A DNA stretch of 5,050 nucleotides from an uncultured Clostridia bacterium (GCA_934463175.1 CAKSIW010000110.1:1-5050), one strand, 5' to 3'; shown: positions 1-4,977, counted from the first letter of the stretch. Program-made: numbers and translations. Notes: a model not told the origin generated them from the sequence alone.

Positions 1-248
1 GCAGGCTCTTTTACCGCTTCATAATCATAGTAATACTGCGGTGATTTTGAAAGCAGAAATATATGCTCATAGCATTTCGCCGGGCGGCCTTTGACAGACT
101 CCGGCATACAGTTTTTCTTGTGCCATATGATGTCCGAGCGTAAATACCAGCCGTTTTCACGCAGAGAGAATGCAAGCAGCCACGGAACACCTATCATACC
201 ATAGGGGCACAGCCATGTTTCTCTTCTCGCGAACAATGGGATAAACAT
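1..248 (-). pseudogene. Fragment of phage-type site-specific DNA methyltransferase (N4/N6 class), fused at its 5' side to unrelated sequence
   Basis: Read on the minus strand, about 1-200 encodes GVPWLLAFSLRENGWYLRSD, then an IIWHK motif, a PESVKGRP segment and an HIFLLSKSPQYYYD segment. This is the familiar middle of DNA (cytosine-N4/adenine-N6) methyltransferases found in phages and integrative elements. The frame is still open at base 1, so the C-terminal part probably continues outside the window. The N-terminal part, which should carry the catalytic DPPY/SPPY motif, is missing. Upstream of about base 200 the homology ends, because the sequence becomes the antisense of an integrase gene. 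The frame happens to stay open to an ATG at 246-248, directly preceded by a TGA and lacking a ribosome site. The open frame from 201 to 248 is therefore a chance extension, not methyltransferase. The protein cannot be an active enzyme as seen here. Either a real deletion or an assembly join could produce this arrangement. Confidence 0.72.
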
Positions 249-366
249 TCAGGAAATCGCGCGCCGTCTCGGTCATGCAGACATTAAAATGACGTGGAAT
301 ACATATGCTCATTTATATCCCAAAGAAGAGGAAAGAGCAGTTGAAATCTTAGACAAAATCGTGTAA
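205..366 (+). pseudogene. C-terminal remnant of a tyrosine (phage-type) integrase
   Basis: The frame reads HSHVSLLANNGINIQEIARR, then LGHADIKMTWNTYAHLYP, and stops at TAA 364-366. This is the end of the catalytic domain of phage/Tn916-like tyrosine recombinases. The His of LGH and the nucleophilic Tyr of NTYAHL are both visible. The homology begins abruptly in the LRHSH box: the codon where the second catalytic Arg belongs (205-207) reads Gly, and an in-frame TAG lies at 202-204. The arm-binding domain, the core-binding domain and the first Arg/Lys residues are absent, so the fragment is inactive. It ends about 50 bases from the 3' end of tRNA-Pro, the usual place for an integrase next to its attachment site. 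This suggests an element once integrated at that tRNA. Confidence 0.85.
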
Positions 367-376
367 AAATCGTGTA
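355..376 (+). repeat. Tandem 11-bp direct repeat at the integrase stop
   Basis: The unit AAAATCGTGTA occurs twice back to back (355-365 and 366-376), and a following A extends the identity to 12 bases. The first copy carries the integrase stop codon. Short direct repeats between an integrase gene and its tRNA target can be arm-type binding sites for the recombinase, but that role is only inferred here. Confidence 0.55.
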
Positions 377-377
377 A

Positions 378-412
378 CGAAAAAGAAAACCGCCCTATAA
401 TGGGCGGTTTTC
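378..412 (-). terminator. Rho-independent terminator of tRNA-Pro, probably bidirectional
   Basis: An 11-bp perfect stem (GAAAACCGCCC at 385-395 with GGGCGGTTTTC at 402-412) encloses a 6-base loop. On the minus strand it is followed by TTTTTCG, giving a classic terminator a few bases beyond the tRNA-Pro CCA end. On the plus strand the TTTTCGTCTTTT flank could also end transcripts from the integrase side. Confidence 0.85.
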
Positions 413-418
413 GTCTTT

Positions 419-495
419 TGGTCGGAGTGACTGGATTCGAACCAGCGGCCACCTGAACCCCATTCAGGTACTCTACCAAACTGAGCCACACCCCG
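419..495 (-). tRNA. tRNA-Pro (anticodon GGG)
   Basis: The minus strand folds into a full cloverleaf. The 7-bp acceptor stem pairs CGGGGTG with CACTCCG with one G-U pair. The D arm contains GGCTCAGTTTGGTAGAGT. The anticodon stem CCTGA/TCAGG has loop ATGGGGT, giving anticodon GGG, and the T arm holds GGTTCGAATCC. The discriminator base is A at 422 and an encoded CCA follows at 419-421. A consensus promoter lies just upstream and a strong terminator just downstream, so it is a single-gene unit. Its 3' half is the likely integration target of the element whose integrase remnant lies next to it. Confidence 0.95.
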
Positions 496-508
496 AAACA
501 CTTCCCCT

Positions 509-537
509 ATTATATACCTTTTTCACCATAATGTCAA
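509..537 (-). promoter_or_regulatory. Sigma-A promoter of tRNA-Pro
   Basis: On the minus strand a perfect TTGACA (532-537) and a perfect TATAAT (509-514) are separated by exactly 17 bases. Transcription should begin a few bases before the tRNA 5' end at 495. The full consensus match fits a strongly expressed stable-RNA gene. Confidence 0.9.
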
Positions 538-631
538 GACCTTTTTTCAAATTTCATCTGTATACCGCAAAACTAAGGCTGATCTAACTCATTTTCTGCA
601 AAAAAATCATTGAATACTCCGAATTTAGTGC

Positions 632-649
632 AAAAAAACAGATAGCTGT
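632..649 (-). terminator. Possible weak terminator after the ACT/MBL gene
   Basis: About 15 bases past the stop codon the minus strand has ACAG-CTAT-CTGT, a 4-bp stem, followed by a run of seven T. The T run is good, but the stem is short for an intrinsic terminator, so the call is tentative. No better hairpin lies between here and the tRNA-Pro promoter. Confidence 0.35.
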
Positions 650-665
650 GCCGCCTTCCGTGTCT

Positions 666-2111
666 TTATATCTCAGCAGGCTTGACAGTGTATGTTTTCT
701 TTCCTCCGTGTCCTCCGAAAATCTGCCATGTTCCTGTCCCGAGCCGTGCAAAAATTGCTTTTCTCTCCTCAGCACAAAGCTGCGGCGCCGTGTCAACAGA
801 TGTCATCAGAATCGGCGCATATCGGTTATACTGCGCTTGCTGTGCGGTCATATCCTTCATATTGACAAAAACATCACCGCTGAAAACGACCTTATTCTCA
901 TAATCAATCAGCACCGATTCACCACGCAAATGTCCGCCCATTCCCTGATACAGCTCAAAATGCATTTCTTCAAAATCAAAACTGCCCGTTCGGGCAAGCA
1001 CACCTTCGCCCTCCTTCGGCACGTCACCGACAACTCTGATTTTCCGCGGATCTGTCGGCTTATACGATGTCAGTATCTTGCATATTCTGATATACGGCTT
1101 GTGCAGCGGATTCTGTTCCCGAAAGCCGTCGTCCTCCTCATATTCCAGTCTCAGGCATTCCGCCGTGTCGCAGCTTGCATAAACCGTGTCAAACTCCGGC
1201 AGCAGACCGCAATGGTCAACATCTGCATGAGTGACAAAAACCGCCTTTTCCGTCTCATCAAACTTCGGAATCAGCTCGCGGAATATCCGATTCATCTCCG
1301 AACTGCAATAGGCATATCCCGTGTCAACAAACAAATATTTATTATTGCTGCGGATTATTGCAGTATTGCTTCCGCATGGCGGCTCAATCAGTATTATATC
1401 CGTGTTTTCCGTCACGCTGTGCACCGATATCCGCGGAGCAAAATCCGCACCGCGCGACTTTGAAAGCAATTCACAAAAACGGCTTATGCTGTCAAAGGTG
1501 CGGTATGGCGAAACATTGGTCTCATCAAGCTGCTGCATTGCAAGGTTGGTGTTGACAAGCAGCGCCTCGCGCAAATCCTCTGAAATATCCATAAGCGACG
1601 AAAGCTCATTGACAAAATGTATATAAAACACGCTGTTATCATAAACCTTATCCGCATGGTTATATTCAATTGCACGAACCTCACACAGCTTCCCCGCCGC
1701 CTCAATGAATTCATCAATTTTTGCCGCATCGCTGACTGCAATGCCCATTTTGAAATACTGATAATCAGAGCCGTTTTCCTGAGAGCTTATGTATGAAATA
1801 TTGAAATTAAATTCGCATATCAGCTCCAGAACCGAAGTGACGCTCCCCGGAATGTCACGGAGTCTGAACTCAAGCAGAATCACACTCTTTCCTTCTTCAT
1901 CGCACTGAAGATAGCCAATTTTTTCAAGTGCAGCTGCCGCACGCTCAAGGCTTTGTCCGCTTCCCTCCGCATCAATAAAAAGCATATGGGAATCAACGGC
2001 TTTGTTATAGCTGACGCGCGTTATGTTGACGCCGCAAGCCGCAAAGCATTTGCTCGCCTTTAAAAACGCGCCGATATGGTTCGGCATAACCGTGACAAAT
2101 GTTTTTTTCAT
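666..2111 (-). CDS. Two-ACT-domain / metallo-beta-lactamase-fold hydrolase fusion protein
   Basis: This is a 481-residue protein with three parts. Residues about 3-70 and 76-150 form two ACT-like regulatory repeats; the second contains the typical RDIPGSV turn. A linker follows at about 155-235. Residues about 238-478 form a metallo-beta-lactamase-fold hydrolase: VDTG at 262-265, metal motif THADVDH at 294-300, GGH with His394, SGD with Asp413, and GGHGG with His468. The full metal-ligand set is present, except that the second position of HxHxDH is Asp297 instead of His. There is no signal peptide or membrane segment, so it should be cytoplasmic. ACT domains usually bind amino acids or similar small ligands, so ligand-controlled hydrolysis is a reasonable inference; the substrate is unknown. 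The ATG at 2109-2111 has a GGAGG site 7 bases upstream. The gene is monocistronic, with its own extended -10 promoter. Confidence 0.88.
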   Translation of the reverse strand: MKKTFVTVMPNHIGAFLKASKCFAACGVNITRVSYNKAVDSHMLFIDAEGSGQSLERAAAALEKIGYLQCDEEGKSVILLEFRLRDIPGSVTSVLELICEFNFNISYISSQENGSDYQYFKMGIAVSDAAKIDEFIEAAGKLCEVRAIEYNHADKVYDNSVFYIHFVNELSSLMDISEDLREALLVNTNLAMQQLDETNVSPYRTFDSISRFCELLSKSRGADFAPRISVHSVTENTDIILIEPPCGSNTAIIRSNNKYLFVDTGYAYCSSEMNRIFRELIPKFDETEKAVFVTHADVDHCGLLPEFDTVYASCDTAECLRLEYEEDDGFREQNPLHKPYIRICKILTSYKPTDPRKIRVVGDVPKEGEGVLARTGSFDFEEMHFELYQGMGGHLRGESVLIDYENKVVFSGDVFVNMKDMTAQQAQYNRYAPILMTSVDTAPQLCAEERKAIFARLGTGTWQIFGGHGGKKTYTVKPAEI

Positions 2112-2162
2112 ATGAAGTCCTCCGTGCTTGTGTTTTTGCAGTATGATATTTACGGTATTTTA

Positions 2163-2191
2163 ATTATACCATATCCCCAAAAACTTTTCAA
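2163..2191 (-). promoter_or_regulatory. Sigma-A promoter (extended -10) of the ACT/MBL gene
   Basis: The minus strand has TTGAAA (2186-2191), a 17-base spacer and TATAAT (2163-2168). TGG immediately before the -10 box gives the TGnTATAAT extended form. The start codon lies about 50 bases downstream, behind the TCCTCC-complement ribosome site at 2118-2124. No clear operator overlaps it. Confidence 0.85.
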
Positions 2192-2247
2192 GCCGATTAT
2201 CCGACTTCAAACACCTCCGCAGCTTTTTTCATCGGCAAACAATGCAT

Positions 2248-2292
2248 AAAGCCTGTCGCATTACGCAGCAAAGGCGCAAACTGACAGGCTTT
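2248..2292. repeat. 10-bp inverted repeat, possible stem-loop or terminator
   Basis: AAAGCCTGTC (2248-2257) pairs perfectly with GACAGGCTTT (2283-2292) across a 25-base loop. On either strand only three or four T follow, so it is not a strong terminator. It lies about 130 bases beyond the DUF1697 stop and might define the 3' end of that transcript. Confidence 0.5.
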
Positions 2293-2324
2293 TCAAAAAA
2301 GCTTATTAAAACTCAATCCATTTT

Positions 2325-2347
2325 AACGGCGCAGCTTCTGCTCCGTT
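2325..2347. repeat. Interrupted inverted repeat in the DUF1697 3' region
   Basis: AACGG-C-GCAG (2325-2334) pairs with CTGC-T-CCGTT (2338-2347) around a 3-base loop. This gives a 5+4 bp stem with one internal mismatch. There is no T run on either side. It may be an RNA-stabilising 3' hairpin or a chance fold. Confidence 0.4.
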
Positions 2348-2421
2348 CTCCGTGTCTGACGTTGCTTTATCATCAGGACGCGATGACAAACCAGCCGGGC
2401 AAGCCTAATCTTAAAGTGCTG

Positions 2422-2961
2422 CTACATACCGACTGTTTTTCTGACCGTATTTGCTGTTCTTATTGTTAGCTTTGAGCTGATTTTTGCATTTGCGGTTTTA
2501 TGCCACCAGTTTGTTTTTTGATAGTCCTTGCGGCTGAAAGACCAAAATACCGCTTCTTTGTATTCCTTTATCCTTTCCAAGCCCTCTTTAGGTTCTCCGA
2601 TTTCACTGTACACATCTTTGAATACAGCAGGCGGCATAATAAAAATCAGATTGTCATAAATCTCCTTGCTTTCATCTCCCCACCAATCGGGCGCATGATT
2701 TAAAATATCCTCCAGCTCTTCCTTTGATATGATAAAAACGGGAATATCCAAGCAAAACCGATTTCCGATCATTTTCTCAATCCGTCTTGCAAGCTTGATT
2801 TTATCGGCTTCATCACTTGAAAAAACCACATTGCCGCTGTTCAGGCAGGTCTTGACCTCTGTATAATTAAGCTCCTCAAAGCCTTTCTTTAATTCCGCCA
2901 TCGGCACTTTGTTTTTTCCGCTTATGTTGATACCTCTCAATAAAGCAACATATCTTTTCAT
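2422..2961 (-). CDS. DUF1697 family protein
   Basis: The 179-residue product is a full-length DUF1697 protein, a small cytosolic family with no established activity. Family signatures run from end to end: YVALLRGINISGKNKVPM at about 4-21, LNSGNVVF at 40-47, PDWWG at 91-95, NLIFIMPP at 104-111, and the closing TIRTANTVRK at 166-175. I chose the ATG at 2959-2961 because family members usually begin MKRYVALLRGIN, and AGAGGTGG lies about 8 bases upstream. An in-frame GTG at 2971-2973 would add four residues (MAEI) and has its own GGAAGGGG site, so it cannot be excluded. The gene has its own promoter and is separated by roughly 250 bases from the sigma factor gene, so it is probably a single-gene unit. 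No function is proposed. Confidence 0.9.
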   Translation of the reverse strand: MKRYVALLRGINISGKNKVPMAELKKGFEELNYTEVKTCLNSGNVVFSSDEADKIKLARRIEKMIGNRFCLDIPVFIISKEELEDILNHAPDWWGDESKEIYDNLIFIMPPAVFKDVYSEIGEPKEGLERIKEYKEAVFWSFSRKDYQKTNWWHKTANAKISSKLTIRTANTVRKTVGM

Positions 2962-2997
2962 AATCTCAGCCACCTCTGCCCCTTCCGTTTCATGTTC

Positions 2998-3026
2998 ATT
3001 CTATCACACTTTTATTCTTAATGCAA
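2998..3026 (-). promoter_or_regulatory. Probable sigma-A promoter of the DUF1697 gene
   Basis: On the minus strand TTGCAT (3021-3026) and TAGAAT (2998-3003) are 17 bases apart. The -10 is a good match (5 of 6) while the -35 matches only its first three bases. It lies about 36 bases upstream of the start codon in an AT-rich stretch. Confidence 0.6.
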
Positions 3027-3179
3027 TAAATTATTGAAACACCCGAGCAGAATTTCTCCGCTCCATCATCTCATGCAGATTATTCATAAACAGCTTGCTT
3101 TATTGCGCCCATTATAAATTACAAGCTCACTTTCGCAAACTTGCGCCGCGCATTTTCACTTTTCAATGTTAGGATCGGG

Positions 3180-3205
3180 AGGGGTGCGTAAATGAATGCA
3201 CCCCT
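3180..3205 (-). terminator. Stem-loop terminator after the sigma/anti-sigma gene
   Basis: AGGGGTGC (3180-3187) and GCACCCCT (3198-3205) form a GC-rich 8-bp stem with a 10-base loop, starting about 10 bases beyond the stop codon at 3216-3218. The minus-strand 3' flank is CCCGATCC rather than a T run, so it may work as a transcript-end stabiliser more than as a self-sufficient terminator. Confidence 0.55.
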
Positions 3206-3215
3206 GTTTAATTGA

Positions 3216-4370
3216 CTATTTACTCCATAAAAGCCTGGATTGCTCATCAATTTGTGAAAGCTCCGTTTGATTCATGTTTTCTAACACAGTGTAATCGCCG
3301 ATGTAATAAAAAATTTTATCAACATCATTATCTTCATTCAATGGCGTCAGCACATGATATGATATTGTTTTTTTGTCTGCGATTATATCCTCCCATTTTG
3401 TGGTTGTGGCATAAAAATAAATCCTGACCTCCGCTTCGCCTTCGTTTTCTGTTTCCACTCTTTTTTGTGTGACATCAAGAACGGTGTGTCCCGCAATTTG
3501 TGCAGACAGGTACATTCCGCCTTGCGTCGGCTTTAAGCTCTCCGGTGTGCTTGCGGTTACGGAAATATTGTCATCATAAGCTATATCACGCTTTATACTC
3601 TTTAAAACCGAAATTGTACCGAAAAATATTGCAATAACCGCCGCCACTGCTGTCAATGCCGAAATCGCTCTTTTTTTTGCAATTTTAATTTTAATTCTTT
3701 TTAAGCTGTCTGCCATTTTTATATCCTCTGAGCTGTCATATTTTATACTGTAAAAATCATTTGCTGTTTTCATTTGTTCATAATAATTTCTGCATTTTTC
3801 ACACTGCGATAAATGCTCTTCAACCGCTTGTGTGCTTTCACCGCTGCATACTCCATCAATATACAGTGGGAATAAATCTCTGATAATTCCGCAAGAATAA
3901 GTCATTTCCTCCTTAATCTTAATTTTGGCTCTGTAAAAAGTGACTCGTGCCCAGCTTTCCGTTTTGTCAAACAATTCTGCAATCTGCAAAAACGACAGCT
4001 CTGCGAAAATTCTGAGCCAAAACACCTCCTTATACGACTCATTCAGCTTGTGTAAGACATTATGTATGCGGTTAACCGTTTCTTTATCTTCAAATTGCTG
4101 CTCAATATTTTCATCGGAAATAACGGTTTCAAGAGGATACCCGCTTTGTCTGCCGCGCTGTTTTACATAATTGCAGAAAGTGTTTTTTGCAATTTTACAA
4201 AGCCAAGTACCAATTTTACAATCACCTTTAAAGTTTTCAATATTTTTCAAAGCCTTAAAAAATGATTCTTGTGTGACTTCCTCTGCCAATGCTGAATTTT
4301 GACAAAGGCAAAACACAAATTTATATACTTCTGAAAAATATTCGGAGTATATTCTATCAAAGTCTTGCAC
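3216..4370 (-). CDS. ECF sigma factor fused to zf-HC2 anti-sigma domain with membrane anchor
   Basis: The 384-residue protein joins two proteins that are normally encoded separately. Residues about 5-70 are sigma region 2 (EEVTQESFFKAL, then FKGDCKIGTWLCKIAKN). Residues about 105-155 are sigma region 4 with its helix-turn-helix (LQIAELFDKTESWARVTFYRAK). At Met156 the anti-sigma part begins: SCGIIRDLFPLYIDGVCS, followed by a zinc motif with His186, Cys190 and Cys193 (HLSQCEKC) and the earlier Cys160. One membrane helix (about 235-256) follows, then an outer domain of about 125 residues that I do not recognise. The expected role is signal-responsive transcription, with the sigma held at the membrane until a stimulus frees it. 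I chose GTG at 4368-4370 because AGGAGGTGA lies 5 bases before it; the frame extends to a GTG at 4377-4379, but that codon is inside the ribosome site. It has an ECF-type promoter and is monocistronic. Confidence 0.9.
   Translation of the reverse strand: MQDFDRIYSEYFSEVYKFVFCLCQNSALAEEVTQESFFKALKNIENFKGDCKIGTWLCKIAKNTFCNYVKQRGRQSGYPLETVISDENIEQQFEDKETVNRIHNVLHKLNESYKEVFWLRIFAELSFLQIAELFDKTESWARVTFYRAKIKIKEEMTYSCGIIRDLFPLYIDGVCSGESTQAVEEHLSQCEKCRNYYEQMKTANDFYSIKYDSSEDIKMADSLKRIKIKIAKKRAISALTAVAAVIAIFFGTISVLKSIKRDIAYDDNISVTASTPESLKPTQGGMYLSAQIAGHTVLDVTQKRVETENEGEAEVRIYFYATTTKWEDIIADKKTISYHVLTPLNEDNDVDKIFYYIGDYTVLENMNQTELSQIDEQSRLLWSK
3903..3914 (-). promoter_or_regulatory. Internal ribosome site and ATG at the sigma/anti-sigma fusion point
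   Basis: Inside the fused gene the minus strand reads AAGGAGG-AA-ATG (ribosome site 3908-3914, ATG 3903-3905), in frame and exactly where a separate anti-sigma gene would begin (MTYSCGII). The 2-base spacing is shorter than ideal. It may direct a separate 229-residue anti-sigma polypeptide (3216-3905), or be a relic of two overlapping genes before fusion. Confidence 0.6.
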
Positions 4371-4384
4371 ATTTTTCACCTCCT
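4368..4384 (-). promoter_or_regulatory. Ribosome site that fixes the sigma factor start
   Basis: AGGAGGTGA (4376-4384, minus strand) is a nine-base complement of the 16S rRNA 3' end. It sits 5 bases before GTG 4368-4370. The upstream in-frame GTG at 4377-4379 is part of this site and so cannot be the efficient start. Confidence 0.8.
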
Positions 4385-4393
4385 CGACACCTA

Positions 4394-4422
4394 TTAGACA
4401 CTCTAAAATGCAATTCGTTACA
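4394..4422 (-). promoter_or_regulatory. ECF-type promoter, probably autoregulated
   Basis: On the minus strand TGTAAC (4417-4422) and GTCTAA (4394-4399) are separated by 17 bases and end about 24 bases before the start codon. A TGTAAC-like -35 with a GTCTAA-like -10 resembles promoters used by ECF sigma factors rather than the housekeeping sigma. Its place directly before an ECF gene suggests the protein activates its own transcription. No equally good TTGACA/TATAAT pair is seen nearby. Confidence 0.7.
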
Positions 4423-4782
4423 GTAATTTAACAAAATTTTTTAAATTGTTCAGATAAGGCTGTTCCATTTTGACATATGGGATAGTATTCCCCCCACTGC
4501 TGAAACTGAGCCTTCATTTTTCAAAGTGTGTAAAGATGCATAAAGAACGGACAAAACAGATTACAGCTGCTGCATTTACACTAATGTTTATTACTTCAAA
4601 GCTTCAGCAGTTCTTCTGCCTGCTGCTCAGTTAACACTACAGTGAGCTTAATCGAAAGCAGGCACGAGGCTCAATCATTATTAAAAGTCTATTTCTTTAT
4701 CCATGTTTTGTTAGCTGCACAAAAATGACTGATATAGCACTCACAGCTGTGTATAAATGTTATACGAAATGAATTAAAATGC
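4423..4782. other. Noncoding region rich in inverted repeats
   Basis: No convincing gene is present in about 360 bases. Visible pairings include GTGTAAA-GA-TGCA (4528-4540) with TGCATTTACAC (4571-4581); TGCCTGCT (4617-4624) with AGCAGGCA (4657-4664), enclosing GCTCA (4625-4629) with TGAGC (4643-4647); ACTGCTGAA (4496-4504) with TTCAGCAGT (4603-4611); and TGAGCCT (4507-4513) with AGGCTCA (4667-4673). Some of these exclude each other. A 32-codon plus-strand frame (4536-4634) starts like a secretion signal (MHKERTKQITAAAFTLMFIT) but lacks a good ribosome site. The region could be an unrecognised structured RNA or decayed sequence; I match it to no known RNA family. Confidence 0.45.
4742..4765. 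repeat. Two overlapping palindromes, operator-like
   Basis: CACAGCTGTG (4742-4751) is a perfect 10-base palindrome. Its last G begins a second one, GTATAA-ATG-TTATAC (4751-4765), with 6-base arms and a 3-base spacer. Paired palindromes resemble protein binding sites, but no promoter or gene start is evident beside them. Confidence 0.45.
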
Positions 4783-4808
4783 AAAAACCTGCATAAATAC
4801 AGGCTTTT
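4783..4808 (-). terminator. Second (distal) terminator of the rRNA/tRNA-Asn unit
   Basis: On the minus strand AAAAGCCTG and CAGGTTTTT form a 9-bp stem with one G-U pair around an 8-base loop. The T run lies in the 3' arm and its flank. The G-U pair exists only in minus-strand RNA, which supports this direction. It follows the hairpin at 4817-4858, giving tandem terminators as often seen after rRNA operons. Confidence 0.65.
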
Positions 4809-4811
4809 CCA

Positions 4812-4858
4812 TAAATAAAAACAGGTAATTGGAACTACAATGGTTCTAATTACCTGTT
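4812..4858 (-). terminator. Main terminator after tRNA-Asn
   Basis: AACAGGTAATT (4820-4830) pairs perfectly with AATTACCTGTT (4848-4858), and the pairing extends through GAAC/GTTC after one imperfect pair. On the minus strand TTTTTATTTA follows at once. It lies about 10 bases beyond the tRNA-Asn CCA end and should stop transcription of the rRNA operon. Confidence 0.85.
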
Positions 4859-4867
4859 CTGTTTATC

Positions 4868-4943
4868 TGGCTCCCCCTGTTGGACTTGAACCAACGACCC
4901 TGCGGTTAACAGCCGCATGCTCTACCGACTGAGCTAAGGAGGA
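4868..4943 (-). tRNA. tRNA-Asn (anticodon GTT)
   Basis: The minus strand forms a complete cloverleaf. The acceptor stem pairs TCCTCCT with AGGGGGA with one G-T pair. The D arm is AGCTCAGTCGGTAGAGC. The anticodon stem TGCGG/CCGCA has loop CTGTTAA, giving anticodon GTT. The T arm includes GGTTCAAGTCC. The discriminator is G and the CCA end is encoded (4868-4870). It lies just downstream of the 5S rRNA gene with no promoter between, so it is cotranscribed as the last gene of an rRNA operon. Confidence 0.96.
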
Positions 4944-4949
4944 ATATAT

Positions 4950-4971
4950 AAGGCAGATTATTATCTGCCTT
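4950..4971 (-). terminator. Hairpin between 5S rRNA and tRNA-Asn
   Basis: AAGGCAGAT (4950-4958) and ATCTGCCTT (4963-4971) form a perfect 9-bp stem with a 4-base loop, filling the spacer between the 5S 3' end and the tRNA-Asn 5' end. The minus-strand flank ATATATT is a poor T run, so an RNA-processing signal or partial terminator is more likely than a full stop. Confidence 0.55.
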
Positions 4972-4977
4972 TAAAGT

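Larger units (their letters stand above)
2192..2421. other. Intergenic stretch with two inverted repeats, no convincing gene
   Basis: With the promoter region below it, this makes about 310 bases without a gene between the ACT/MBL and DUF1697 genes. It holds two inverted repeats (listed separately). On the minus strand it also holds a short open frame from 2404 down to a TAA at 2306-2308, ending in the residues PLKWIEF. That frame has no ATG start, a stop immediately before it, and no ribosome site, so it may be the tail of a decayed gene or pure chance. The open plus-strand frame at 2242-2469 lacks a ribosome site and has gene-unlike composition. Confidence 0.5.

Noticed and set aside
309..491. 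Minus-strand open frame of 60 codons
   Set aside because: It is a read-through of tRNA-Pro and its terminator (the product contains the GSNPVTPTKR string typical of translated tRNA ends).
648..1463. Long plus-strand open frame of 271 codons
   Set aside because: It lies antisense within the ACT/MBL gene, has no ribosome site, and its translation is rich in Arg/His/Cys without recognisable motifs. The minus-strand frame has clear domains, promoter and ribosome site.
2306..2404. Minus-strand open segment ending PLKWIEF
   Set aside because: Plausible amino-acid composition, but it has no ATG start, a stop directly upstream and no ribosome site; too little to call a gene or pseudogene.
2242..2469. 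Plus-strand frame of 75 codons in the gap after the DUF1697 gene
   Set aside because: No ribosome site or family resemblance; it runs through the inverted repeats and into the antisense of the DUF1697 gene end.
3940..4265. Two plus-strand frames opposite the sigma factor domain
   Set aside because: Antisense shadows of a well-supported gene, with no translation signals.
4470..4493. Plus-strand TTGACA at 4470-4475 as a promoter
   Set aside because: No -10 box lies at 16-18 bases; the spacer end is a run of C.
4496..4673. 6S RNA or a known riboswitch
   Set aside because: The pairings are discontinuous and partly exclusive; there is no long rod with a central bubble and no recognisable ligand-binding core.
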